A stretch of DNA of 64,000 nt from Pisaster brevispinus (taxonomy: Eukaryota > Echinodermata > Asteroidea > Forcipulatida > Asteriidae): contig JAMKCF010000002.1 in assembly GCA_023634235.1 (NCBI GenBank), positions 9,385,591-9,449,590 of the forward strand. The letters run 5' to 3'. The position numbers and the translations under genes are program-made. The notes beneath the pieces were generated by a model. It was not told the DNA's origin and did not search any database. It saw only the letters and a list, made by a program, of their open reading frames with translations. Positions 37,127 through 46,500 of this stretch are shown piece after piece. Each line of letters opens with the position of its first letter. The stretch's first letter is position 1.

Positions 37127-40100
37127 TGGGGTGTTTTTTTTTTTCAAAGTTGGAACAATGAATTTTCAAAGTTCACATTCAACTAGTGAGTGCGCATGGT
37201 CAGAAGCAATGTGATTCAACCTAATAAGAATGAAAAGATCTGAACTAAGGCAGTGTCTGAGTACAGCTAGGGCTTGAAGACATTTCAGATTTCTTACACT
37301 TTACTTTTTTGCCAAAAATGACAACCTTTAAGGATATTTTACATCCAATGTTATCTTAAAGCGATGGGTTCACGTCCGATCTTAGAAGTGGACATACATA
37401 AACATTTTCCGTTCCAATCTCTACTATCTATCGATATTTCTTGCTGAGGTGTGAAACAAAACTCTCCCCAGCTGACAAATTATTCATCAAGTTTTGACTT
37501 GACCCTGCCATAGTTTATCCACGTTTCCAGTTTCACAAGCAATCAAACAAAACACCCGGCCACCTCCCTCATGTGTTGAACACCAACAAATAATTCTCAC
37601 AGCTCAACTTCAAATGGGCCGCAAGTTCTCTCTAATTCAATAAGGAATAACTTGCACAACTTTCATAACTCCCATAGGGGTCCTACAGCCCTGGACAATA
37701 TCACAGGAAATTTCTCCCAGGTTTGCGGTCAGAAAAACAAAACCTAAACCTTGAACTTGGATTAGAGTCTCTTCCCCCAAATACAAACTGAAACCATAAT
37801 TTCAAGTTATTAATCCCACAACGAAACATACATTTCTTTGGTAAATATAACTTAAAGAGAAATGCACATCAAAGGCAGAAAGACTAAAAGGCATTTTTGG
37901 AGAAATATGGAAAAGATAATGTCAAGCTCAATGACCTGTGTAGAGTTTCATAAAGTAGAAAATATCGCTATTATAAACACATGCGTTTGCTCTGTAAGCA
38001 AAATTAATTGTGGGCTGTAAAAAAAATAATAAATGCAGCTCACCAGCCGCATGCCCGCACTCCATTGAAATGACATGACATGACACTTTGGCTTGTAATC
38101 TATTTCTGCTAACTAAGGCTTTACTGTGCTCAGCAAATAGCTTTAGTTATTCCATCACCTGCGGTATGGTAAGTTTTTGAGGGGGGGGGGGAGGACATGC
38201 TGAACAATTCAAATATTTTAACCATGTACATTTTACCATCCTGCTATTTCTTTGAAAACCTGTTCTTTTTGTTCTTGTCTTTTTCAACCACACAAACAAA
38301 TTGAAAGCTCTACTGAAAAGATACATAACATAGAGTAGAATTTTTACAAACACTGTATCAAAGGCGCAATACGTTCTTAAATCTTTCAGCAAGTTTCCCC
38401 ATCTTTAAAAGATATTTTCAGCCTCCCCTCCCATCCCCTCCCACCCCCACCCCCCCCCCAAAAAAGGAAGAAAATTGTATATATGGAAAAGTGATTTGCT
38501 ACTAACGCATACCAGGTGCAGAGCTGTAAAATGTTGTCATTTTTATTGAAAAGTTATCCAGGTGGACTACACTTCTGATGGAAGACTTTATAATAAGCCT
38601 GTCAGATATTGTGGGGTGTTGAATGTGATGATGTGGGCCTTTAGCAAAATTCCCAGCCCATTCATTAAGAAAGGTGACATCTCGGAATAAGGGTGGTACT
38701 CACTACTCAGTGGAAAGGATCACCCAAGAGCCGATACAGCACTGGCAAAAAATTAAAGCTCTGAAATAATCAAGTCAATTTTCAAAAGCTCACTTGTGTA
38801 AAGATAACTCAACATTAACCACTATAAGATTGACAGGCAATTCTGATTTTAAGCAGCACTGCAAAATGGCACAATACTCTTTATGCGTGCCAAAGAAATA
38901 TTGACCCTCTGTACAATGAGTCATTTTTATTATACCTTTTTCATTTTCTTTTGTCTACTGCCCCCATCAAACTACTCAACTCAAACTCAACAGCTACTCG
39001 TAATGCCGCTTCAACCACTCGCCTAAGACTAGCAGTACACCGCTAATTTCAAACCCCCTTGCATATAAAGTTTGTGAGGGTATTATTTGGAGCCATCATT
39101 TGAATAGACGGAGTACAATTACTATAAGTTTCTCTCATCCAGTGCCCTACTTTAACCAGGCAGTTATGCTGATCACGTCGGTACAGCATTAGGGACCACT
39201 CAACCCCGGCCGCCCAAGAGGGAGATAAATGTTTGCAAAGGCAGCCTCTGATAGTAACAGACTAAGGGACGTATTTTTCTTTTGGCCCAATGTTTAAACA
39301 GATGGGTCATGGTACAAGTATCTTTCTTTTCATTTCCTTCCGAAAAAACAGTCTTCTTTTTTTTCTTCTTTTTTCCCCCTCCTTTTTCCCATTTCTTTTC
39401 TCTTTTCGGTGCGCGTGTGGTCAGTTTTGAGCAAGCATGGGAAATTAGTTGGACTTTCTGAGCACTTTTTTCACACTTGTTTGGCAAATAAACGAAAAGT
39501 TAGGGGAGGAGGTGGCTACTCATTCTCAAACAAACTTCTTATAGTAAAGAGAAGTTTTGAAATTCCTTTATTTTTGACGGATATGGTTTGAAACAATTCT
39601 TGATCCAGGGTGTCTTTATTGTGTCTCTCTTTTATCTACAGAACTTCACAATTTCAGAGCTTCCCTGAACAATGTGATTAACTTTACCTACTGCCATCAT
39701 CAACTCTGTCATGTTCCTTGTGTTAATTGTCAGTACCGATTGCTGATTCTCAGTATACCAAAAAAGGATCAGACTATTTTGTACTCTGAACCCCATTTTG
39801 TTACACGGATCGGAATGGGAGAAAAGCAAAATGGCTGCACCATGCTTAAAGTCTATTGTAATCAACCTCAAACTTTTAGACAAAACTTTCACTAAAACTT
39901 TTATGAAACTTAAAAATCTTCTAAAACAGCCTAACACCGTAACACGTTGTTGAAAACAAAAAAATTCCTTGATATTATCTTTCACCTGTGTTTACATGAC
40001 TCTGTTCAACATCTCAACTTAAATAATGAAATTGCTCTTGACATGACAATGTTCCTGTTTGATATTGCAACCCTAAGGAGATGCAGTTATGAGTTGACCC

Positions 40101-40911
40101 TTGACCCAAGGTCACCATGGGTCACCTAGAGGTCACATGGGTCAGTGAAACATTGTCAGGATGAGACTGCACCTGTTAGGGGGTATCTGTCAGTGGGCTA
40201 TTAGGAGAACCTCATGGGGGTGTAGTTTAGGGAATGCCCTGTGTTGACTTGTGTTACAAGTAATTTAGTGTACAGTATGTTGTGGAGTTATGCAGACAGA
40301 CAAGTAACTCCTGTTCACCTATTATTGGACATGATATCTATACTGCAAAGTATCCACAAAAACTATTTCTTGGAAGTCTTTTGGGGAAAGTGCATTTTAC
40401 AATTCCATTTCATAATTCCTTATTTAACATAACAGTCTTTGAACTATCATCTATATGTTTTCTTGGTTTTATAAAGTACCTCTGGTTTAATAATATCAAT
40501 TTCAAGAAAACTAATCTTAAAATTGTTTCCTCTGATTTCTCTACAGTCTCATTTATGACTTCTCATAGAGGCTTTCTGGCTATTATATTTAATATTTATA
40601 CTTATGTAGATTTCAATTTCTGCCGTTTCCTCCAGTTGAAGCACAAGTAAAATGGCAATTGTCAAAGTTAAGACCGATAAAGCACTACTTCTTCCACCAT
40701 CCGACCATCAAACTTCTCCCAATTTACTGTGACCCCACCCCCAATTTCTACTTACCAGTACAGGCCACACCCGGACTTTCATTTTGCACACGGAAAAAGC
40801 CTGGTATACAGGTACACTGTCTTGTAGCATTGTGGTCTGCATGGCTCTTTGCTGGGCATGGACTGCAATGTGAGGGTCCGACTCCAGACTTGTATGTCCC
40901 AACAATGCAAG
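14102..40911 (-). CDS. Eph: Eph receptor tyrosine kinase (14 exons; N-terminal ligand-binding part outside)
   Basis: Fourteen exons join without a phase conflict into 749 codons plus TAA. Order: Cys-rich/EGF-like segment (residues ~1-52), two FN3 domains (~53-159 and ~160-261), short linker, TM helix ([20 protein letters not shown]), basic stop-transfer, juxtamembrane with [11 protein letters not shown], kinase (IGGGEFGDV loop, VAVKTLK lysine, [34 protein letters not shown], activation-loop Tyr in [28 protein letters not shown]), then SAM ([31 protein letters not shown]) and C-terminal EETLV. All catalytic residues are present, so the kinase should be active. The protein sits in the plasma membrane and binds ephrins on neighbouring cells. 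The ephrin-binding domain, first Cys-rich half and signal peptide are not in the window; most family members are about 950-1000 residues. Invertebrates usually have a single Eph, so I do not assign an A or B class. Confidence 0.97.
14901..15088 (-). CDS. Eph: Eph exon: end of kinase C-lobe
   Basis: It begins [18 protein letters not shown], continues [18 protein letters not shown] and ends [13 protein letters not shown] plus a split Gly. The acceptor is caccatcag/G and the donor GCTGG/gtaagt. DCWxxDRxxRP is the conserved end of tyrosine kinase domains (Arg of subdomain XI). Confidence 0.97.
15367..15516 (-). CDS. Eph: Eph exon: kinase activation segment end and F helix
   Basis: Exactly 50 codons, phase 0 to 0. 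It encodes [19 protein letters not shown], then [20 protein letters not shown] and YWNWPNQD. It carries the P+1 loop and the conserved Asp of the F helix. Splice sites are ccattag/G and CAAGAT/gtaagt. Confidence 0.97.
15811..16011 (-). CDS. Eph: Eph exon: catalytic loop and DFG
   Basis: 67 codons, phase 0 to 0. It encodes [20 protein letters not shown], then [16 protein letters not shown] (catalytic Asp and Asn), [12 protein letters not shown] (metal-binding Asp) and the activation-loop Tyr in HEGAYETK. Splice sites are tgtcttccag/G and ACTAAG/gtatga. Confidence 0.97.
16832..17079 (-). CDS. Eph: Eph exon: kinase N-lobe
   Basis: It completes the glycine-rich loop ([11 protein letters not shown]) and carries VAVKTLKTG (ATP-binding Lys), [20 protein letters not shown] (C-helix Glu) and the hinge region [16 protein letters not shown]. 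Splice sites are gtcacctacag/G and TTGAAG/gtatgc. Confidence 0.97.
17797..17934 (-). CDS. Eph: Eph exon: juxtamembrane tyrosines and start of kinase
   Basis: It encodes [20 protein letters not shown], then [20 protein letters not shown] and DVIGGG. The two juxtamembrane tyrosines ([11 protein letters not shown]) are the conserved autophosphorylation and SH2-docking sites that release kinase autoinhibition in this family. Splice sites are tgttttgtag/C and GGAGGAG/gtatgc. Confidence 0.97.
19616..19677 (-). CDS. Eph: Eph exon: small juxtamembrane exon
   Basis: 62 bp with acceptor ttcctcctatag/G and donor GGAGAAG/gtaatt. It encodes [20 protein letters not shown]. It enters after two bases of a codon and leaves after one, linking the cassette exons above it to the TYIDP exon. 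Not a conserved sequence that I know, but phases fit on both sides. Confidence 0.85.
22000..22050 (-). CDS. Eph: Eph exon: 51 bp symmetric juxtamembrane cassette
   Basis: Acceptor gggctttcacag/A and donor AACGG/gtaaaa. It encodes [17 protein letters not shown], with split codons at both ends in the same phase, so including or skipping it keeps the frame. It has one Tyr (QLYLK). It is supported by splice sites and phase only; transcript data would be needed to call it constitutive. Confidence 0.7.
23696..23724. repeat. C(15)A(14) tract
   Basis: One of several long C or G runs in the window, here directly joined to an A run. Intronic in Eph, between the two juxtamembrane cassettes. Confidence 0.9.
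24112..24168 (-). CDS. Eph: Eph exon: 57 bp symmetric juxtamembrane cassette
   Basis: Acceptor tttggtttgctcag/G and donor CCATTAG/gtaaac. It encodes [18 protein letters not shown] plus a split Arg, in the same phase at both ends. It follows the stop-transfer ICWR directly, so it would lie at the inner membrane face. It has two Tyr residues and five basic residues. Its length in multiples of three makes it skippable. Confidence 0.75.
26373..26487 (-). CDS. Eph: Eph exon: transmembrane helix
   Basis: It encodes [10 protein letters not shown], then a hydrophobic run of about 25 residues from [10 protein letters not shown] to IFLLI, then CWR and a split Arg. A single TM helix followed by basic residues fits a type I receptor. 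Splice sites are cctactcttttag/G and TGGAGAAG/gtaaag. Confidence 0.95.
26772..26848 (-). mobile_element. Tail part of a tRNA-related SINE
   Basis: On the minus strand GGGTTCGAACC (B box-like, 26831-26840) is followed by GCACTTGTGTCC and GCAAGACACTTTACC, a common B-box-plus-tail arrangement of invertebrate SINEs. No A box is clear. Intronic in Eph. Confidence 0.4.
27091..27154 (-). CDS. Eph: Eph exon: end of second FN3 domain
   Basis: It encodes [20 protein letters not shown], then E and a split Gly: the G strand of the second FN3 with the usual A-G-G-Y/S pattern, joining the TM exon. Splice sites are gttttcattag/A and ACAGAAG/gtacac. Confidence 0.93.
27286..27458. mobile_element. Long hairpin MITE (~173 bp)
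   Basis: The left arm GTCGTCATGATCAAAGCAGG, followed by CCTGTGGCTGTACATG, pairs with the right arm CATGTACGGCTACAGGCCTA, CTTTGATCATGACGAC. Inner parts (CAGTTACTGCACGCACGCCC against GTGCGTGCACGC and CAGTAACTGG) also pair. The loop is near 27365. No coding capacity; a small fold-back element in an Eph intron. Confidence 0.75.
27934..28175 (-). CDS. Eph: Eph exon: main part of second FN3 domain
   Basis: It encodes [20 protein letters not shown], the core Trp strand [20 protein letters not shown], and [16 protein letters not shown], the P-NG turn, Y-x-I-R-Y and L-x-x-G-T-x-Y are FN3 hallmarks. Splice sites are ttttatgttgcag/T and TTTTCT/gtaagt; 80 complete codons. Confidence 0.96.
28176..35658 (-). 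other. Eph intron between the FN3 exons
   Basis: About 7.5 kb. No exon is recognised. It contains a repeat with (TTAGGG) units at 32455-32645 and short homopolymer runs. Confidence 0.6.
32455..32645. repeat. Small repeat with interstitial telomere-type hexamers
   Basis: Positions 32521-32540 are just over three copies of TTAGGG. They are flanked on the left by CAACACCCCTATG and ACAACCCC, and on the right by CATAGGGGTGCC, AGGGGTGCAT and AGGGGTGCCGG. The flanks are partly inverted relative to each other, so the hexamers sit in the middle of an imperfect inverted repeat. Confidence 0.6.
35659..35979 (-). CDS. Eph: Eph exon: first FN3 domain
   Basis: It encodes [20 protein letters not shown], then [20 protein letters not shown], a [10 protein letters not shown] loop, [25 protein letters not shown] and VINATTFSS. 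LTWxPP-x-NGGR and VNGVS are close to the Eph FN3-1 consensus. NVS and NAT are potential glycosylation sites. Splice sites are caaattcag/G and TCATCAG/gtttgt. Confidence 0.97.
37091..37125. repeat. (TTG)n microsatellite
   Basis: About eleven uninterrupted TTG units, followed by a T run at 37134-37144. Confidence 0.95.
39730..39858 (+). mobile_element. Decayed copy of the 172 bp MITE family
   Basis: It shares AGACTATTTT, AATGGGAGAAA, ATGGCTGCACCATG and TTAAAGTCTATT with the intact copies at 43354 and 57545, in the same order. The left end is poorly preserved. Confidence 0.5.
40095..40144. promoter_or_regulatory. Cluster of six nuclear-receptor half-sites
   Basis: TGACCC T TGACCC (40095-40107, DR1 on minus), then AGGTCA 40109-40114, GGGTCA 40119-40124, AGGTCA 40130-40135 and GGGTCA 40139-40144 on plus, giving spacings 4, 5 and 3. 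The last four look like a tandem duplication of an AGGTCAC(C)ATGGGTCA unit. It lies 0.6 kb into the intron downstream of the Cys-rich exon. Function is inferred from motif only. Confidence 0.4.
40756..40911 (-). CDS. Eph: Eph exon: second Cys-rich/EGF-like segment (first exon in window)
   Basis: It encodes [20 protein letters not shown], then [19 protein letters not shown] and ACTG. The pattern C..GxYK...HCxPCP..(S)...CxCxxGFFR matches the sequence just before FN3-1 in Eph receptors. NAT and NES are potential glycosylation sites. Splice sites are gttgctctacag/C and TACTG/gtaagt. It enters with two bases of a split Ala codon, so a further exon lies upstream. Confidence 0.97.
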
Positions 40912-41299
40912 CTGTAGAGCAACAGAAACAAAACAAAATATTTTATTGTTAATCTTTTAACATGTATTTCCAACTAATATATCATAATGCAAAAATCTGA
41001 AAATGGGAAACATTTTATATAGTTTCTTTATTGCCTTTTATAAAACAAGGGTCTGAGTAATTATTGTATTAAACCTAATGTAGATGAAACCAAAATTTAA
41101 TTCAATACTAATGGTGTTCATTAACTGTACATAGCCCCCTCTGTTGACAAGAACCAACCATCTCCATTCACACACATGCCAAATACAAGCATAAAACTAT
41201 TACCCAATCTTATTATTAGACTTTAATTCACACTGTAGCCAAGTTGTAAAGGCTCCCTGTTTAGGCAGTTACAATGACAGTTCAAATACTCAGTTTATG

Positions 41300-41390
41300 A
41301 AAAGAGAACCGACTATTTTCCCTCCAGCCTCAGTTTCATTGAATGGTTGAATTGAGCTGAACCGAAGAACAAAAGATGGATGCAACCATC
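41300..41390 (+). mobile_element. Fragment of the 172 bp MITE family
   Basis: AGAACCGACTATTTTCCCTC, CAGCCTCAGTTT and GATGGATGCAACCAT align with the interior and right end of the intact copy at 43354. Confidence 0.45.
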
Positions 41391-41412
41391 CACATGTCTG
41401 TAATAATTGAAC

Positions 41413-41446
41413 TACACAACACAAACACAAACACAAACACAAACAG
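41413..41446. repeat. (ACACAA)n microsatellite
   Basis: About five units of ACACAA, the first one short by a base. Confidence 0.9.
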
Positions 41447-43353
41447 TCTTATTAAGGCACAGTTAACTCCTCTATTTTTAAATTTAACTAAATCAAGCAA
41501 TGAACCAACACCGATTAAAGTCATTGCGCAACATTGGCAACCAATTAACTTAAAGAATTATCAACTATTCCATCTACATATGCAAACAGTATAAACTAGA
41601 AAGCTCCCTTAAAGTTAAGCAAAAACTTCTCTGTTCAACAGTTTGCTCTGCCAAACTGTGACATTTCATCCAAATTGTTGGTTTTTGTTCTTATTTGCGT
41701 GTGTGTCTTGGTTAAATTACAATTATATTGGTTATATCTAATTATGGGTTCGAACTCCATCAGAGTAGTTTGCCTTAGAATTTTCTTTTCTCACACAACT
41801 CTGGGAAACAGAGTGCAAGCACCTTTCTTTGCTTATCATACATCGGTGTGGGGTAAAAACAAAACACTAACAAATGTCTTTATCCCCGAAGCAAGTGTAA
41901 CGTCTATTATATTACTATGGTGACTTTAAAAAATATAAAAAGTGGGGCTGTGACCGGAGTTTGCATCTCTCAAACATCAACATACACATGCCCGAGTAAT
42001 TACAGAGTTCGTTACTAATGTTATGCTCCACTGATCACAGAGTCCGCCTGTAAAATGTAATGACTGACTCAAGGCCAATGTGATGATTATTTGATGCTAT
42101 AGTGCTTTGTATATGTAATAGGAGTGACTGTGTACTATTGCACTATATCTTCGTTTTATGTTATATTCTAGGCCTGGAGTTTCATTTTTGATGGACCAGT
42201 CTCATTTGCATTTTGCAAAGGTACACTTCTAATCATTCATTGGAAAATCGGGAAGTCTAGGAGATATATTTTATAGGGGCAAGACCTGGGGAAAACAGAG
42301 GTCATGACCTCGGCGTCAAATTCCAGGCCCAGGACAGGGTAGGATTATCCAAAAGGCACAGTACCAAGGGCCTAGGAAAAACTACGAACAAATCGAAAGC
42401 CTACAAAAACATAACAGACAAAGTACTCAAGCACACAAACACACAAGATTTATTTACTTTTTAAAAAATTCTAACAGCGTATGTCTGGACTTTTGGAAAG
42501 CTTTAGACTTGTACAAAGCTTACCGCAGACCACAGTACTTGTAATACATTGTAATCAAATCCAGCACTAAAAGCGCTATAAAATTGGCCCTGGAACCAAG
42601 AGCCTAAGGAACACTGGAGCCTCGGGGCATATGGAAATCTGGTGCCTATGGCCTGTGGAAAACTTAATCCACTCCAGGGCCCAGATGTTGAGACCATTCA
42701 TAGACACAGCATCTGCCATGTCTTGGCCTTGATGCCCCATAAGTGTTCAGATAAATAGCAGTACAAGTTCTTTGAGAACTAAGCAATAAGATTTTCTTAT
42801 CATTACTAAATTCTTCTCAGCAAAAGGTAGATACCATTGCATGGTGTTACCACAAACTAAAATCTAATTGCATTCAAATTCTAAAGGAATTGCTATTTTC
42901 TCTGGTAAAGAGGCCTACATGCATGATAGCTGGCCCTTTGTGAGAAGGTTGGAATTTGAGTAGAAAATCACAAAGACTGCACGGTTTATAGCTCAAAATG
43001 TTTACTGTACCAGAAGAGTTTTACAAGACCAGAATCGAAATGAGAGACCAATTTCATGCACAGCACTAAGAGAAAATTTATTTCATTTGTCATTACGTTA
43101 AAGTAATTAAATGGATGAGTTTTATTGCAAATGATGTCAAGTTCAAACAATAAAATGATGCATCTCTTGGCAAATAAATGTAGTTGGCCGGTGAACCATT
43201 TCTGCAGAGATAAATTTCTTGCGTTATTTTCTGAACCAGAATTGGGGAGAGAGAAGAGGAGACTCTTCTCCCATCTGACAATTTAAGAACTATTTTGCCA
43301 CAATCCAAGTCAAAATATTGGAAGGACTTCAGAACTAAGATGAATTTGGTCTT

Positions 43354-43525
43354 GTCTTTATCATGCTGCCACCATCTTGGTCACATTCCCTGTATCCAGT
43401 AACAGTAATGAATGCTAATATTCATTGTACAAAAAAGAGCCAGACTATTTTTCCTTCCAGCCTCAGTTTGAATGTATAGAGTTGAATGGGAGAAAGTCAA
43501 GACGGCCGCACCGTGATAAAGGTCT
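43354..43525 (+). mobile_element. MITE, 172 bp family, intact copy A
   Basis: The ends are GTCTTTATCATGCTGCCACC on the left and GCCGCACCGTGATAAAGGTCT on the right, which read as inverted repeats (AGACCTTTATCATGGTGCGGC). The centre contains AGACTATTTTTCCTTCCAGC and TTGAATGGGAGAAA. It is about 80% identical by eye to copy B at 57545, which is in reverse orientation. Confidence 0.75.
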
Positions 43526-46500
43526 GTTAGAGTACTCCCACCCCTTCCTTCTTGGGAATATCAAACTCAGCTTGAATTGGACAACTGTAAATAATACAAC
43601 AATGTCTTTGTCAAAAGCTTGTTTGTAAATTTCTCCCACACACTCATCTTCCCACAATGAGTGACTTTCTGTTTCCCAAATTACTCCAACAGCCTTGTGT
43701 TTAATGCATGAGTTCTTTATGAAGAAAGTACATAAACCCTGATGCAAGGCCAGCAGCCTTTAATTTTTTAACAGTAATTTTCTGTTGCGGATGAGCTCTC
43801 TCGCTTTCCTTCAACAAATGTGATGAAATTTAATTTTACTTCTTTAATAGCAGCCCTGATAGATTGAGTATTGAAATTGAGTTCTTGAAAAAAGGGTTAT
43901 TTTGTGGGGAGCTGGCTCTTAGTTTCTCAGACAAAGGTGTTTCCTAAACACCTGTTCAACCCTTAATGCTACAAATGTTTCCTTTTCAGCTTTGGGCATT
44001 TTCTTTGTGAACAGCTCTTTTTTAAGACAATATTTTCATCAACTATTGCACTTAATATGTTAATATTTTTGTCTAATTTACAGCTTAATTCCAAACCAGT
44101 TAAATTATGTTGACGGCACATTTTGGGTGTAGGCATTTAGTAACTGGTGGCAGTTCTGTTCACTTAAAAGAAAACAAATTACTTTGGGAATATTTTCTTG
44201 GAAAAGTTACAAATTTGGAAATAAATAAAAGAGAGCACAATCAGGATTTAGAAATTCATAGATGGAAAAACATGATTTAAAGACATATTGTTTTCTCAGC
44301 TGATTTCTTTCCATGGGAAAGTATGAAGACAGGATTTAACCCATCAAGCACAGGGTTCACTTTCGGTCAGTTTGCGTTCAATCACCCTTCTTTTTTTTAT
44401 CAGATATTTGTTCCAGGGGTGGTTGGGGGGGGGGGGGTAGAATCATCTTCACACTGCATCTTTGTGTCAGTGAGGCAAAAATGATATTTGACATGTGTTG
44501 TGGCGGATATGGAAATTCATACACCTACCTAAAGACTTTGAGTGAATAAATGCATTTTTTACGAGGGGCTTCACTGACAAGATGCATCAAGCTCTCCATT
44601 TTGTTGACACTTCCAAAAGAATCTTTTCAAGATAGTGTTAGCACTATTTCCACATCGGGAAGTTATGTTCCTCTTCTTTTCCCGTCCTTATTCCAGTTAA
44701 CCCCTCTGTTATCTAATTCTTAACAATTAAAGTGAGACTTTAAAGGTAAAAACAAGTCTGGTCTTTTCTGGTGTGTGTAGTATTCAAGTTAGTATTCACT
44801 TATTAGAGACAGGCTGCTTTTCTAAGCTGCTCTTTTCCTTCATCTACATTTTCTCTGAAACCCAAAATAACAACAACTTAATGATTGTCACCATGAGACA
44901 GTTACAAGCGAAATAGCCAGTAGAGTGCTAAAGAGCTAAAAGGATCATTATTGTGAATTACAACCAATATCCGGTAAATAAAGTCCTTCCCCACGGGAAA
45001 AAAAAAAATGTGCCAAGCAAACTCAAGAAGCCCTGCAATGAATACAGAGGTGGGATAATCAGGTTATGACGAAGACTTGCTTCGGTGTTGCGGCGGTGGC
45101 AGACATCCGCTTTGCCCGAGTGTGGACTGTTGATTCTTAGGATCTGACGCAAGACCAAGTTTGCGTGGGGTTGGAATCTCTTTGTGAGAACATTTGTTTT
45201 CTCATCATGCACCAGTACAACAATCCAATACATTCCAACCAGAAAGAGACTCCAAGGACCCAACCGAGCCACTTTTGTTCCTCAAGCTCTTTATTCTTCC
45301 ACCGACTCATCCCAAAGTTAAATTTACCATGAGTACTCAAAACAAGACTTGCGTTGACACAAACGTGGGTTTCTAACCGTGCATCACCGAGTGTTATAAT
45401 ACTTCTCCAGAAAGCCATGTCGGATTTTTTGTTTTTGATTGGTGGATGACAAAACTTGAAGAGGTGGAAACTTAAGAAGATGATTGGGTTGGGAACATTC
45501 TTGAAGGGGGTTGGCTTTTGGATGCACTTCTACGGATTGGTTGGTTAGTCACGCAGCACCAAGAATTTGATGGACACACCTACGAGGATGGACACTTCAG
45601 AACTGACTCATCACCGGCAAGAAGCCATTTATCTTGCAATGCTTGGTACCATCCTTAAAACCATCCCTGAAACCACTTTTCAAAGCTTTGTAATGTGGGT
45701 GGAAAAACCACTTTACAGTATTGCTTTGGAATACTAATTTTCTTTTCAAGTTTTTAATATTTCGATCACTATCCAAAGAATTTGTTTGGGGTGTCCTTAC
45801 ATTTGGAGCAACAATAACCAAGAAGATAGCATAGGCCTTCCACCAACTCTTGAAAATATATCTAAATGCGACATTGGTGTCCTTCAAAGAAATTCAAGCA
45901 CATCATGAAATAATTTTGACTAATGCACTTCAAATGTTTCATAACAGAATTTGATAATTTTCCACAAAAATTGTTTCACAACAAAGGTGAACGTTTTCAC
46001 TTCTGTACAGTGACAGGTCCTTTTATACTTAACCATACAAAAATAAAGAAATGACAAAAACCTAGCATTAACCTAAAAAAACCTTCAACTTTATACAAAT
46101 ACCAGACGATGTGTGAATGCTGTTCCTGTGGTAGGAAGAAAACATTCAGACATGGCACGGTTTCCTGAATGGAAAATTGCAATACCTCCACGAAGTAACA
46201 ACATATCAAATCTAGACCTACACCCATCAATCAGGCAGCCCCGTGGTCTGAAATGTTCAATACCCCCAAACCTCAAACCACCACCTCAAAATAGTCAGGG
46301 CTCATAAGAGAACCTCCATGCATATTTCATGAGACTGGAAAAGTGAAAAGGGGGCATAATCTGTGCTCCAGGCACAGGGATAAATCCACTGAGCCCACAA
46401 TGGGAGGGGAACAATGGCCACATCTGGAGGAACAATGAAGGTACATCTTAACGAACAAACAAGGTACATCTCTAATCTTCTGCCTAACCGGCTAGAGTAG

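Larger units (their letters stand above)
35980..40755 (-). other. Eph intron between Cys-rich and FN3-1 exons
   Basis: About 4.8 kb. No exon seen. It has a (TTG)n run at 37091-37125, C/G runs near 36119 and 38176, a decayed MITE copy at 39730-39858 and the half-site cluster at 40095-40144. Confidence 0.6.

Noticed and set aside
41747..41757. Second B-box-like GGTTCGAACTC
   Set aside because: No A box at the right distance and no tRNA-like arms; too little for a SINE call.
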